Source: CAIVAT01 sp037131145 (GTDB lineage Bacteria; Bacteroidota; Bacteroidia; Bacteroidales; FEN-979). Taken from it: a stretch of DNA of 55,713 nucleotides. The stretch is from contig JBAXRP010000005.1 in the NCBI GenBank assembly GCA_037131145.1, positions 1-55,713 on the forward strand. The letters run 5' to 3'. A program made the position numbers and the translations under genes. The notes under the pieces are model-generated. The model was given only the letters and a program-made list of their open reading frames with translations. It made no database searches and was not told where the DNA came from. Positions 22,464 through 31,433 of this stretch are shown here, piece by piece (positions within the stretch are counted from its first letter, which is position 1; each line of letters opens with the position of its first letter).

Positions 22464-23255
22464 ATGAATCAACCATTAGCTTATGTGAACCCCCAGGCAA
22501 AAATTGCCTCCAATGTGGTAATTGAGCCATTTGTTTCCATCGAAAAGAATGTGATAATTGAAGAGGGAACCTGGATAGGTTCAAACGTCACAATTATGGA
22601 AGGCGCGAGGATTGGGAAAAACTGCAAAATATTTCCCGGCGCTGTAATATCTGCCATACCTCAGGATTTGAAATTTGCCGGCGAAGAGACTATAGTTAAA
22701 ATCGGCAACAATGTTGTCATCCGCGAATTTACTACTATTAACCGCGGCACCAAAGCCAGTTACGAAACCGTGATAGGCGATAATACCCTGCTGATGGCTT
22801 ATGTTCATATCGCGCATGATTGTGTTGTGGGGAATAACGTAATAATGGCAAATGCCGCTATGCTTGCCGGACATGTTCTTGTTGACGACTGGGCAATAAT
22901 TGGAGGCATGGTGCCCATCCATCAGTTTTGTCATATTGGCTCGCATTGTATAATTGCAGGTGGAACAGGGGTAGGTAAAGACGTTCCGCCTTTTACAAAA
23001 GCGGCAAGAGATCCTCTTTCTTATGTCGGGGTTAATTCAATTGGATTGCGCAGAAGGGGATTTTCGCCCGAAGTGATCAATAAAATACAGGAAATATACA
23101 GGATAATCTTTCTCAAAGGACACAATGTTTCACAGGCTGTGGAAATCATTGAAGCCAAAGTGGAGGCTACGCCTGAACGCGATGAAATTCTGCTGTTCAT
23201 CGCCAACTCAAGTCGCGGGATTATGAAAGGATATTCGAGAATGCGCGAGAAATAG
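22464..23255 (+). CDS. lpxA: UDP-N-acetylglucosamine O-acyltransferase LpxA
   Basis: This 263-residue enzyme does the first step of lipid A synthesis. The N-terminal 190 residues are hexapeptide beta-helix; the catalytic base is H118 in HIAHDCVVGN, and LAGHVLVDDWAIIGG and IHQFCHIG are the usual substrate-contact segments. A C-terminal helical domain follows (GLRRRGFSPEVINKIQEIYRIIF). Length is normal. It starts 9 bp after lpxC-fabZ, in the same operon. Confidence 0.96.
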   Translation: MNQPLAYVNPQAKIASNVVIEPFVSIEKNVIIEEGTWIGSNVTIMEGARIGKNCKIFPGAVISAIPQDLKFAGEETIVKIGNNVVIREFTTINRGTKASYETVIGDNTLLMAYVHIAHDCVVGNNVIMANAAMLAGHVLVDDWAIIGGMVPIHQFCHIGSHCIIAGGTGVGKDVPPFTKAARDPLSYVGVNSIGLRRRGFSPEVINKIQEIYRIIFLKGHNVSQAVEIIEAKVEATPERDEILLFIANSSRGIMKGYSRMREK

Positions 23256-23300
23256 TAGTTTCGGTTACATCACGAAATATCTTTAGGATTTCAGGCTGCC

Positions 23301-23942
23301 ATGCAAATAACCTTAAAGGATATCGGAAAAAAATTCAATCAGGAATGGATTTTCCGCGACATTTCCTACACATTTCCCGCAAAGTCGGTTTCAGCTATTC
23401 TCGGAAGAAATGGTTCTGGAAAGTCAACGCTCCTTCAACTTCTTGCAGGAAATCTCACTTCAACATCGGGCGCTATCACATATTCGCTGAACGGAAAGAC
23501 GATTTCAGGGGAGACAATTTTTAGTCAACTAACGCTGGCAGCCCCATACCTCGAACTTATTGAAGAGTTTACCTTACAGGAAATGGTGAATTTCCATTTT
23601 TCCTTTAAAGAATATTTTCCCGGAATCAATTACAACCAACTTGTAGGAATGCTCGGCTTTAAGCCATCCGGGTCAAAACAAATCAGGCAGTTTTCATCCG
23701 GAATGAAACAACGGGTAAAACTTGTTCTTGCCCTGCTTAGTAATGTGCCGCTGATTCTGCTTGATGAGCCCACTACAAACCTTGACGAGGAAGGCATCGG
23801 GTGGTACCTTGAACTCATGAACAAATATTCAAAAAACCGCACAGTTATTATCTGTACAAACCTGCATCACACGGAATCGTCATTTGCCGCTAATTTGCTG
23901 AAAGTAGAGGATTATAAGGGTCAAGGGTGTGCAACGAAGTAA
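23301..23942 (+). CDS. ABC transporter ATP-binding protein
   Basis: This 213-residue nucleotide-binding subunit has Walker A GRNGSGKST (35-43), Q-loop region FSQLTLAAPY, signature FSSGMKQRVKL and Walker B LILLDEPTTNLD. The SSGMKQR signature is common in CcmA/Nod-type and gliding-type (GldA-like) exporters. No permease is encoded next to it. It lies 45 bp after lpxA on the same strand and may ride on the lipid A operon, but its partner and substrate are unknown. Its last 22 bp overlap the convergent FkbM gene. Confidence 0.85.
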   Translation: MQITLKDIGKKFNQEWIFRDISYTFPAKSVSAILGRNGSGKSTLLQLLAGNLTSTSGAITYSLNGKTISGETIFSQLTLAAPYLELIEEFTLQEMVNFHFSFKEYFPGINYNQLVGMLGFKPSGSKQIRQFSSGMKQRVKLVLALLSNVPLILLDEPTTNLDEEGIGWYLELMNKYSKNRTVIICTNLHHTESSFAANLLKVEDYKGQGCATK

Positions 23943-24643
23943 TACTCGCTGCCGGTTTCATAAAATTTCTGAAATTGAGCATCCGATAAAGCCGGCGCTT
24001 TATCAATAAATCCCTGCAAAGTGGATATTTTTAATCCGCATTCACCGGTAATAAAACGATATAAATCGCCGGGACTGGAATTATAGAAATCGGCGGCGCC
24101 AAGTCCAAATTCAAAAATCACAATGGGCTTCCATCGTTTCAAGGTGTTTACCGCTCCTTTCATCACCCTGAATTCGGCTCCTTCGACGTCTATTTTTAAC
24201 AGATCAATACGAAGATCGGCAGGGATGACATCATCGAATCTTTCAGTTTCAACGGTGATCTGCTCAATGTCAACCTGCTTTCCGTCATACTTCCGCTTTT
24301 TTATGCCACTATATGCAGGAGCATTAAGAACATGTTGAAAAGAGGTCTGCCCCTTTTTATCGTAAAGCGCAATGGGACTGATTTCAATGTCAGTCACACC
24401 GCTATACTTTGAAAGCAGAAACTGATACAATTCAGGAATAGGTTCAAACCCGAATTTTTTTCCGCGAGGCGCTTGTTTAATCATCAAATCAAGGATTTCT
24501 CCTTTATGGCATCCAATATCTGCGCAGTTTGAGTCGGGTTTCAGAACCTGCTTTAGAATTTTTCTGGTAAAGGCGTCATATTTCTGATTACGGGTTACCG
24601 AAATATGTAGCAGAGAGAGAAAATGTTTGAGTAGTTGTTTCAT
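23921..24643 (-). CDS. FkbM family methyltransferase
   Basis: This 240-residue SAM-dependent methyltransferase is of the FkbM family. Motif I is SNCADIGCHKGEILDLM (about residues 36-52); the family hallmark IDLLKIDVEGAEFRVMKGA is at about 140-158, followed by KPIVIFEFG. Members O-methylate sugars or polyketides; here a surface glycan or lipid substrate is plausible given the nearby envelope genes, but unproven. The gene is divergent from efp with a shared 109-bp promoter region, and its tail overlaps the ABC ATPase gene by 22 bp. Confidence 0.88.
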   Translation of the reverse strand: MKQLLKHFLSLLHISVTRNQKYDAFTRKILKQVLKPDSNCADIGCHKGEILDLMIKQAPRGKKFGFEPIPELYQFLLSKYSGVTDIEISPIALYDKKGQTSFQHVLNAPAYSGIKKRKYDGKQVDIEQITVETERFDDVIPADLRIDLLKIDVEGAEFRVMKGAVNTLKRWKPIVIFEFGLGAADFYNSSPGDLYRFITGECGLKISTLQGFIDKAPALSDAQFQKFYETGSEYYFVAHP

Positions 24644-24677
24644 TAGCCGTAAAGCGAGCTCGTTTTCTTAACAGCGG

Positions 24678-24718
24678 CAAAATTAACACATTTAATTCAA
24701 GTTTTTTGACTAATTTTG
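24678..24718. promoter_or_regulatory. Divergent -7 boxes for the FkbM gene and efp
   Basis: Two exact TAATTTTG boxes lie back to back: minus strand at 24685-24678 (34 bp before the FkbM ATG) and plus strand at 24711-24718 (34 bp before the efp ATG). They form a compact divergent promoter pair. Neither has an obvious TTG at -33. Confidence 0.6.
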
Positions 24719-24752
24719 CAGCCCTTTATGAATGAACAATCAATAAATTTTT

Positions 24753-25319
24753 ATGGCAACAACAGCAGATATCAGAAATGGTCTGGTTATTGAATTTAAT
24801 AACGATTTATACAGTATCGTTGAATTTCAGCATGTCAAACCCGGGAAGGGTCCGGCGTTTATCCGTACAAAACTGAAGAGCCTTAAACATGGCCGGGTTA
24901 TTGCCAACACTTTTGATTCGGGAGCCAAAATTGAAATCGCACGCGTTGAACGCAGAAAATATCAATATCTTTTCAAGGATGATTCAGGCTATCATTTCAT
25001 GCACCTCGAAACTTTTGAACAGATATACATTCCTGAAACGCTTATAAATGCGCCACAGTTTCTGAAAGATGGTCAGGAAGTTGAAATCCTTTTCCATGCC
25101 GATACTGAAACTGCACTTACCTGCGAACTTCCTCCGTTTGTTAATCTTTTGATTACCTACACCGAGCCTGGTATGCGCGGGAATACGGCAACCAATGCCC
25201 TGAAAGAGTGTACCGTAGAAACCGGAGCAACAGTTAAAGTTCCCCTTTTTATCAATGAAGGCGAAACAATTAAAGTTGATACAAGAACGGGTGATTATTC
25301 GGAGAGGGTGAAAGTTTAG
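24753..25319 (+). CDS. efp: Elongation factor P
   Basis: This 188-residue tRNA-mimicking factor relieves ribosome stalling at polyproline stretches. Domain I has the loop VKPGKGPAF with Lys32 at the tip position that is modified in many bacteria. Domains II and III (LEQIYIPETL-like segment, then GNTATNALKECTVETGATV and the terminal DTRTGDYSERV) are complete. No epmA/B-type modification gene is adjacent. The stop codon overlaps the first unit of a short heptamer array. Confidence 0.96.
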   Translation: MATTADIRNGLVIEFNNDLYSIVEFQHVKPGKGPAFIRTKLKSLKHGRVIANTFDSGAKIEIARVERRKYQYLFKDDSGYHFMHLETFEQIYIPETLINAPQFLKDGQEVEILFHADTETALTCELPPFVNLLITYTEPGMRGNTATNALKECTVETGATVKVPLFINEGETIKVDTRTGDYSERVKV

Positions 25320-25345
25320 TTCAAAGTTTCAGGTTCAAAGTTCCA
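25318..25345. repeat. Heptamer array after efp (AGTTCAA type)
   Basis: Four consecutive 7-bp units (AGTTCAA, AGTTTCA, GGTTCAA, AGTTCCA) start at the efp stop codon and end 11 bp before the next ATG. Confidence 0.6.
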
Positions 25346-25356
25346 TGTTTTAGATT

Positions 25357-26271
25357 ATGAAGTTTCTCAAGCCTTTTACGCTTTCCGAACTGGCGACTAT
25401 GCTGAATGCAATGCCGGTTGGCGATCCGGACTTTCTGGTAACCGGTATGAACGAAATTCATAAGGTTGAGCCAGGGGATTTGACATTTGTTGATCATCCA
25501 AAGTATTATTCAAAGGCATTGAATTCAAATGCTACAACGATTCTGATCAATAAGGAGGTTCCTTGTCCTGAAGGAAAAGCCCTGCTTATTAGTGAAAAAC
25601 CTTTTGATGATTTTGTTTCGCTGGCAACTAAGTTGCGTCCTTTTGAAAAGGCTGCTTCTTTGATTAGTGAAAACGCTGAAATCGGCGAAGGAACTGTAAT
25701 TCAGCCGGGAGCTTTTGTGGGAAATCATGTAAAGATTGGCAAAAACTGTATTATACATGCTAATGCCGCTATTTACGATCATACGGTTATCGGCAATAAC
25801 GTAATTATTCATTCAGCCGCTGTTCTTGGCGCAGATGCTTTTTACTTTCAGCGTCGTACTGAAGGCTGGAAAAAACTGGAATCGTGTGGCAGGGTTGTCA
25901 TTGAAGATAATGTTGAAATTGGCGCTGCTACTACTATTGATAAAGGAGTTTCAGGCGATACCATAATTTCCTTCGGAACCAAACTTGATAACCATATCCA
26001 GATCGGTCATGACACTTTTGTAGGTCGCAATTGCCTGATCGGCGCTCATTGCGCTATTGCAGGCGTTACGACAATTGAGGACGATGTGATTCTTTGGGCA
26101 AGAGTTTCGGTAAACAAAGATCTTACCATCGGTAAAAAAGCTATTGTACTTGCATTGTCAGGCGTTGATAAATCGCTTGAAGGCGGTAAAACATACTGGG
26201 GTATTCCGGCCGACGATCCCAGAAAAAAGTGGCGCGAACTCGTTGTACTTAGACAGTTGGCGCAAAAATGA
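25357..26271 (+). CDS. Second LpxD-like acyltransferase
   Basis: This 304-residue protein has the LpxD layout: an N-terminal domain (VEPGDLTFVDHPKYYSKAL) followed by hexapeptide repeats from about residue 100 and a short C-terminal helix. The family histidine is kept (H218 in HIQIGHDTFVG), and GADAFYF replaces the GSDGFGF motif of the lpxD at 20 kb. It is about 40 residues shorter than that copy. It may N-acylate a sugar nucleotide with a different chain, or acylate another sugar. Bacteroidota often carry this second copy beside efp; its role is not settled. It is probably co-transcribed with efp. Confidence 0.82.
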   Translation: MKFLKPFTLSELATMLNAMPVGDPDFLVTGMNEIHKVEPGDLTFVDHPKYYSKALNSNATTILINKEVPCPEGKALLISEKPFDDFVSLATKLRPFEKAASLISENAEIGEGTVIQPGAFVGNHVKIGKNCIIHANAAIYDHTVIGNNVIIHSAAVLGADAFYFQRRTEGWKKLESCGRVVIEDNVEIGAATTIDKGVSGDTIISFGTKLDNHIQIGHDTFVGRNCLIGAHCAIAGVTTIEDDVILWARVSVNKDLTIGKKAIVLALSGVDKSLEGGKTYWGIPADDPRKKWRELVVLRQLAQK

Positions 26272-26275
26272 AATC

Positions 26276-26291
26276 GCGAGGTAGCGAGGTA
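26276..26291. repeat. Two octamer repeats (GCGAGGTA)
   Basis: Two perfect adjacent 8-bp units lie right after the LpxD-like stop codon, in the gap between convergent genes. Confidence 0.6.
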
Positions 26292-26307
26292 GATAGAAAG
26301 TGAAACT

Positions 26308-27774
26308 TCAGAGTTCTGATTTTTCCTTGTTTCCCGAATATAAGTCGAGGGCTACAATTGCAGCAATAAATCCCCAAACCGGTACGGAAGCTTTGTCGGT
26401 GTCGAGAAAGTTATTCATTATTCCATGAATGAAATAGGTCAGAAGGGCGAGCATTAATGATAAGCTCAGAATTTTTATATATTTCTGGTCACTCCTTTTA
26501 TAAACACGGAGCGCGGTTAAGATAAAGGTAGCCACTACCGCCAGAACCAGAATCATTCCAATAAATCCCTGTTCAGCGAGAGGCCCGATGTATTCACTGT
26601 GCGCATTTCCCTTATCGCCGGCGTTGGTGCTTATCAACGTTTTCTCCCGCGCCCGTTGAAATGGCGCATACTCAAACTGATAGGTTCCAGGTCCGTACCC
26701 AAAGAATGGTCTTTCATCAAACATACGTAATGCCGACTGCCAGCGATTGATTCTTTCGAGGTTAGAATTATCAGTGGAGATATTCAATATTGACCGGATG
26801 TGCTCCACAAAGTTAGCGGATGGTCCCTGTCGGTTCTTTTCGAGGCGATCAAGTATTTCGTAGGAAAACAGGTAAAATAGAAGCCCAAACAGAATGGTGG
26901 AAAAGAGTATCCATCGGAATTTGATCCGGGAGATCACTAGAAAGAATACGCCAATAGCAAATGCCAGACTCAGCCAGGCAGCCCTGCTAAAAGAGAGCGC
27001 CAGAGCCACAAACAATATAGCCAGTACAACCACACTGAAAAATCGCGAGGTTTTCCCTGCCTCTTTATTCAGAACAAACCCAACGAAAATGGGAATAAAA
27101 ATGGCAAGGATTGCGCCATAAATAGTATGGTCATTATAAAATGGTTCCATAACCCAATGACCGGCTTCCTCATTAAATCCCCATAACGAGTGATGATAGG
27201 TAGTATAACCGATCACAATGATAAGTGGAATAGTATAGAGCCAGACAAACAAATTGATATTTGATATTTTCCTGAAAAGCGGGATGCAAAGAACATAAAA
27301 TGGCACAACAAACCACAACCTGGCTAGTAAGTGTTTGAAAGAAACCATCGGCATATCACTCATGATACTCGTAATCAGCATCCAAAGCAATTGCAGTCCG
27401 ATAACGATAGTCATAGGATGAGTCCATATCTTCTTATCAAAACTATTGGTGTAAAACAGTTTAATGACGAAAAGAAGCAAAACCCCCAGCATCAGAGGTT
27501 CTGTTGGAATGGATACTCCAACATTAAACTCAAACTGGGTAACGTTTATCGCAAGCGGCGTAAGAAAGGTGATGAGAAGCAGAATCTTGTCAACGGAATA
27601 GAAATAATAATAGAGAATCACAATAAACACCGGTAAAAACAGCAGCCAGTAAGTATCTCTGCCAATGAGATAGCAGTTCAGTCCGATGAACAGGGCGCAA
27701 AGTGCATAAAGGATTGAAATCCTTTGATTGCTACCGGTAAGGTAACTTTGTATTTCAGCTATTTTCTCCTTCAT
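26308..27774 (-). CDS. O-antigen ligase/polymerase family protein (Wzy_C)
   Basis: This 488-residue inner-membrane protein has about 11-12 helices and one large periplasmic loop (about residues 310-400). The loop holds the conserved pattern RINRWQSALRMFDERPFFGYGPGTYQFEY and a downstream HSEYIGPLAEQGFIG, as in the Wzy_C/WaaL superfamily that polymerises or ligates lipid-linked glycans. It is the last gene of a minus-strand polysaccharide cluster and overlaps the upstream Wzz-like gene by 20 bp. Polymerase and ligase cannot be told apart by sequence; the Wzz and flippase partners favour polymerase. Confidence 0.85.
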   Translation of the reverse strand: MKEKIAEIQSYLTGSNQRISILYALCALFIGLNCYLIGRDTYWLLFLPVFIVILYYYFYSVDKILLLITFLTPLAINVTQFEFNVGVSIPTEPLMLGVLLLFVIKLFYTNSFDKKIWTHPMTIVIGLQLLWMLITSIMSDMPMVSFKHLLARLWFVVPFYVLCIPLFRKISNINLFVWLYTIPLIIVIGYTTYHHSLWGFNEEAGHWVMEPFYNDHTIYGAILAIFIPIFVGFVLNKEAGKTSRFFSVVVLAILFVALALSFSRAAWLSLAFAIGVFFLVISRIKFRWILFSTILFGLLFYLFSYEILDRLEKNRQGPSANFVEHIRSILNISTDNSNLERINRWQSALRMFDERPFFGYGPGTYQFEYAPFQRAREKTLISTNAGDKGNAHSEYIGPLAEQGFIGMILVLAVVATFILTALRVYKRSDQKYIKILSLSLMLALLTYFIHGIMNNFLDTDKASVPVWGFIAAIVALDLYSGNKEKSEL

Positions 27775-28726
27775 TAGCTATTGTGTAACTGCGGAATCGG
27801 CTGCGTTCAATCATCCCAATTATCAGAATCGCCATAAAAAATGTTGCCAGGGTACTGAAAACCACGATTAACCATCGGATCGGATAACTTTTTTTATCGG
27901 CAACGAAGGGTTTGCTAAGAACATTTACATAAGTATAATTTCGATTGTAATCAAGCAATGCGCGGTCTGCATCAAGTTTCATAGCGCTGAAAGTTCCCGA
28001 CTCCGATTTCATCATCTCCGACAGCAACTGGATTTCACCGCCATTTTCTTCCAGATTCTTTTTTAATGCCTTGGCTTCGGCTGATCGAACAGAACCTCCT
28101 CCGGTACTCAGGTAAGCGCGCATAACTTCTCTTGTTTGCGACTGATATTCAAGAAGTCCAAATTTTATTCCGAGTTCCTCGGCTCTGCTTTTGAGGGAGT
28201 CGAGGTAATTTTTTTTAATCCCCATGATAAAATTGTAATTGCTTACAACCTCCCCAAACTTTGTTCTATGCATTGAGCGAATCTTCTTGTTGTAGGCGTC
28301 CAGCATAGCGAGAATCAGATCGCGCGCCATTATCGGATCCTGATCCAAAACTTCTATTTCAACCGCTTCGAAAGGGGTTTTTCCAATATGTACCCGCTGA
28401 CTGTATTCCCAAACAAGCGAACTTTCAAAATGTTTATATGCGCTGTCTATTCCCCAGTGTCGCGCAAGATTGAATTTTTTCACAAGGCTGTCTCTGATGT
28501 CTCTTGACTGAAAAATTTGCAAACTTTGCTCGGTTTCACTTTCATCAGAATAAGGCGAAACATTGGAAGGATATAGTACGCAATTTGATTTATATAATGG
28601 CGTGATGAATATCGGACTTGAAAAAAGCGCTGAAAGCAGAATAGCGGCAACAACAACAACCACAAGCTGTAGTTTCCATTTTAATATTAAATCAATGATA
28701 TTTTTACTATTGAAAAAAGTGTCCAT
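27755..28726 (-). CDS. Wzz-like chain-length determinant protein (copy 2)
   Basis: This 323-residue protein has a membrane helix near each end (about 17-37 and 285-308) and a periplasmic coiled-coil region between, the layout of polysaccharide co-polymerases. The C-terminal segment KKSYPIRWLIVVFSTLATFF matches the Wzz/GNVR family. It lacks a cytoplasmic tyrosine kinase domain. It is related to the gene immediately upstream (shared FITPLYKS/FITPKFKS and KSYPIRWLI patterns), so the pair probably arose by duplication. Confidence 0.82.
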   Translation of the reverse strand: MDTFFNSKNIIDLILKWKLQLVVVVVAAILLSALFSSPIFITPLYKSNCVLYPSNVSPYSDESETEQSLQIFQSRDIRDSLVKKFNLARHWGIDSAYKHFESSLVWEYSQRVHIGKTPFEAVEIEVLDQDPIMARDLILAMLDAYNKKIRSMHRTKFGEVVSNYNFIMGIKKNYLDSLKSRAEELGIKFGLLEYQSQTREVMRAYLSTGGGSVRSAEAKALKKNLEENGGEIQLLSEMMKSESGTFSAMKLDADRALLDYNRNYTYVNVLSKPFVADKKSYPIRWLIVVFSTLATFFMAILIIGMIERSRFRSYTIANEGENS

Positions 28727-28743
28727 AATCAGGATATTGTAAT

Positions 28744-29790
28744 TTATGATTGTCCTACCAAAAATTTCTTATGTGAATTGTATGCAGAGATATTTTCATT
28801 AACAATAATGAAAATGATTGCCATAAAAAGCGCTGCAACGGTTGAAACAAGAATAATCAGCCAACGTATCGGGTATGACTTTTTCTCGGCTTTGAAGGCG
28901 TCGCTGACCACAAATTTTTGAGGCAGATTTTGTTCAGCGTCAACCTTTGCCTGCTTGTATTTGGTTTCAAGCAGAATGAGTTGTTCCGTTTTAAATTCAA
29001 GTGAATTTTTTAAAGCCATATAAATCCCGCCATACTTTCCAAGCACATCAAGTTTTTTCTGCAAAGCTGCCTGGGCGATACGATTTCCGTTCATTACGGT
29101 GATTGCATATTGCTGATTAAGCACCTGCGATTGGTATTCTACATCATTAACTCCCAAACTTCCCAGTACTACCAGCGAATCTACTATTTTATCTTTATCC
29201 GCTTTCATCGCTTCATATTCAGCTTTTACAACCTCATAACCTTTAACGGAACGCTGCCGCATCATATCGTTTTTAGTAGAATCGAGTAATGAGGCAATGG
29301 TATTGGCAATGTCGGCGGCAAGTTGCGGATCTTTATCAAAAACCGTTATCTGAACAGCCATGAACTCGGTGCGACGAAAGGTGATGTTGTCGTCATATTC
29401 TTTGAAAAGCATTGAATACTTTATATCCGAAGCGCTGTCAATATCATAATGTCGCATCAGGTCATACTGCTGCACAATCTTGTTCCGGATTTTATTGGAG
29501 TGCAAAATCTGTAGCAGTTGCTCTGCCTGATCATCCTCGCCAAAGGCAGTAATATCCTGACCTTTTATTGATTGTTCATTCAGCAGCGATTGGGAAATGG
29601 AACTGCTGCTCGCAGGAAACATGATTACCGTTGATTTGAATTTTGGAGTAATGAACCATGGCGAGGAGAAAAACCATGAGGCGACCACGGCAACCAGCAT
29701 AACAATAAACAAGGGTTTCCGCCACTTGTAAAGAAAGATCACGAGGTTTGAGGAATCGAAATCATCTCCGTTTTTTACTTCATTGGTCAT
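28744..29790 (-). CDS. Wzz-like chain-length determinant protein (copy 1)
   Basis: This 348-residue protein (from ATG 29790; the frame also opens 12 residues earlier at a TTG) has the co-polymerase layout. A first helix at about 24-43 is followed by a periplasmic helical domain with a long coiled coil (about 175-290) and a second helix after KKSYPIRWLIILVSTVAAL. It is predicted to set glycan chain length with the Wzy-like protein. No kinase domain is present. Its neighbour is a diverged paralogue, so two co-polymerases may form mixed complexes or serve different chain lengths. Confidence 0.83.
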   Translation of the reverse strand: MTNEVKNGDDFDSSNLVIFLYKWRKPLFIVMLVAVVASWFFSSPWFITPKFKSTVIMFPASSSSISQSLLNEQSIKGQDITAFGEDDQAEQLLQILHSNKIRNKIVQQYDLMRHYDIDSASDIKYSMLFKEYDDNITFRRTEFMAVQITVFDKDPQLAADIANTIASLLDSTKNDMMRQRSVKGYEVVKAEYEAMKADKDKIVDSLVVLGSLGVNDVEYQSQVLNQQYAITVMNGNRIAQAALQKKLDVLGKYGGIYMALKNSLEFKTEQLILLETKYKQAKVDAEQNLPQKFVVSDAFKAEKKSYPIRWLIILVSTVAALFMAIIFIIVNENISAYNSHKKFLVGQS

Positions 29791-29870
29791 AGGAGAAAAA
29801 TCAAAATTGTTGCCAAAGATAGGCAATTATCCGAATGATAAAGCGGGAGTCAAATGGAAATCCTAAATAA

Positions 29871-31346
29871 TCAGCGGTCCTGGCGAAGAATTTTTTGCAG
29901 CGACCCGAAACTCCATAATTTCAGAATTGAGGCAAAAATTACAGAAATTAACAGGACAAGAGTAAAGCTGCCAAGCCAGGAGTATGACGTTGGCAGGAAT
30001 GACCAATTAATGGGAAACATTTTTGAAATATAGTTGAAAACGATCACACCTGCGATAAAAACAAATAAGGTGATAAGATATCTGAAATTCACTTTAAATC
30101 TGAAAATTTTCTGAACTATAATCACCTGAAGAACTGCCATGGTAAATTGTGTCACCAGACTGGCAATTGCCGAACCTGTTGCCAGAAATTTGGGGATAAG
30201 GATGAAATTAAGTATGAAATTAATCACAAGTCCTGATAAAGCAATGAGATTAAGCTGTTTAAAACTTCCGTTGGCGGTTAATAACGTGCCAAAGATATTA
30301 ACCGTTGAAACGGCTATAAAGCCGGGAATGAGTAGTCGAAACACGGAGGTTGACTCCTCAATATGCGAATCATAAAGAAGATCAATCACCTCCCTGCTGT
30401 AAAAAAACAATCCGATTGATACTATTGAAGCTATCGAAATTATCAGGGTGAAGGAGAGTTTCAGCATCTGTTCCACCGGTTGTTTCTCTTTGAGCATCCT
30501 GCTGAATATGGGAACCAAAAGAACGGCAAACAGATAGGCAACCATATTGGCGGCGTCGAGTAACCGGAATCCCGAAGCGTAAATCCCGGCCTGTTCATTG
30601 CCGGTTTTATCGGGCAATAAACTCTCCATCATTACAGGGTCAAGCCGGTTATAGAATGTCATTAACAACACCAGCAAGGCAAAAGGAGCGCTTTGTTTCA
30701 TGATCATCAGAAAAAAGGGCCAGTTCCAGTTTAATTTCCGGAAGCGCGCTTTTTTAACAACAATCATGAAAGCAGTAATTGCGGTAATGGAATAAGCCAG
30801 CGTTTGGGTGTAAACAAACCACTCAATCCTGAATGGAGAATCAATAATCCCTCCCCACAGCAATACGCCGCAAAACAAGATCATCATCACCCTGTCAAGA
30901 ACTGATAACATGCTATCAGTTCGAAACATGAGAAAGCCTGAAACATTGGAACGCAGGTATAAAATGAAAGAGAGCAGAAACTGATTGAATGCCAGCCATC
31001 CGAGCAAACGAAACTGAGCCGCGCTGTAATTCAGAATCAGGGCAACGGAAAAAATAATTAAAATATAAATAACCGCCAGCATGAGTTTTAGCACGAGCAA
31101 ACCCTCGAAATGCTTGTTTAGTAACTGATTGTTTTGGGCGATATTCCGGTTGTTGAAATTGGTTATCCCCAGATCGAGAAGGATGTTGAACAGAAAGGAG
31201 AAATTCAGAATAACTGAATAAAAACCGTAATCAGTCACCCCGACACTGCGCTGAACAGTAAGGTCAATCCCAAAAATCCAAACGGGTTTTATGAGAAGAT
31301 TTATGAAAAGAAGTAAACCCAGATTTGTCAGGAACTTCCGCTGCAT
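29871..31346 (-). CDS. Wzx-type polysaccharide flippase
   Basis: This 491-residue inner-membrane protein of the MOP superfamily has about 14 hydrophobic helices. The N-terminus has the expected early pattern (LTVQRSVGVTDYGFYSVILNFSF, truncated here to its core GVTDYGFY) and the mid-region RLDPVMMESL and AGIYASGFRLLDA resemble polysaccharide synthesis (RfbX/Wzx) proteins. It should flip the lipid-linked repeat unit outward for the Wzy-like protein. It is the first gene of the minus-strand cluster, with a TAACTTTG box about 70 bp upstream. Confidence 0.87.
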   Translation of the reverse strand: MQRKFLTNLGLLLFINLLIKPVWIFGIDLTVQRSVGVTDYGFYSVILNFSFLFNILLDLGITNFNNRNIAQNNQLLNKHFEGLLVLKLMLAVIYILIIFSVALILNYSAAQFRLLGWLAFNQFLLSFILYLRSNVSGFLMFRTDSMLSVLDRVMMILFCGVLLWGGIIDSPFRIEWFVYTQTLAYSITAITAFMIVVKKARFRKLNWNWPFFLMIMKQSAPFALLVLLMTFYNRLDPVMMESLLPDKTGNEQAGIYASGFRLLDAANMVAYLFAVLLVPIFSRMLKEKQPVEQMLKLSFTLIISIASIVSIGLFFYSREVIDLLYDSHIEESTSVFRLLIPGFIAVSTVNIFGTLLTANGSFKQLNLIALSGLVINFILNFILIPKFLATGSAIASLVTQFTMAVLQVIIVQKIFRFKVNFRYLITLFVFIAGVIVFNYISKMFPINWSFLPTSYSWLGSFTLVLLISVIFASILKLWSFGSLQKILRQDR

Positions 31347-31417
31347 GAAATAGGTGTAAAGTCGGCCGGGATTGGGATCTTTTACTATTAACTCAAAAAA
31401 TATTCAGATATTTGCTA

Positions 31418-31425
31418 CAAAGTTA
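31418..31425 (-). promoter_or_regulatory. -7 box (TAACTTTG) for the polysaccharide operon
   Basis: A minus-strand TAnnTTTG match lies in the 87-bp divergent gap, 71 bp before the flippase ATG. It would drive flippase, both Wzz-like genes and the Wzy-like gene. No -33 TTG is evident. Confidence 0.5.
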
Positions 31426-31433
31426 AAAAATTA

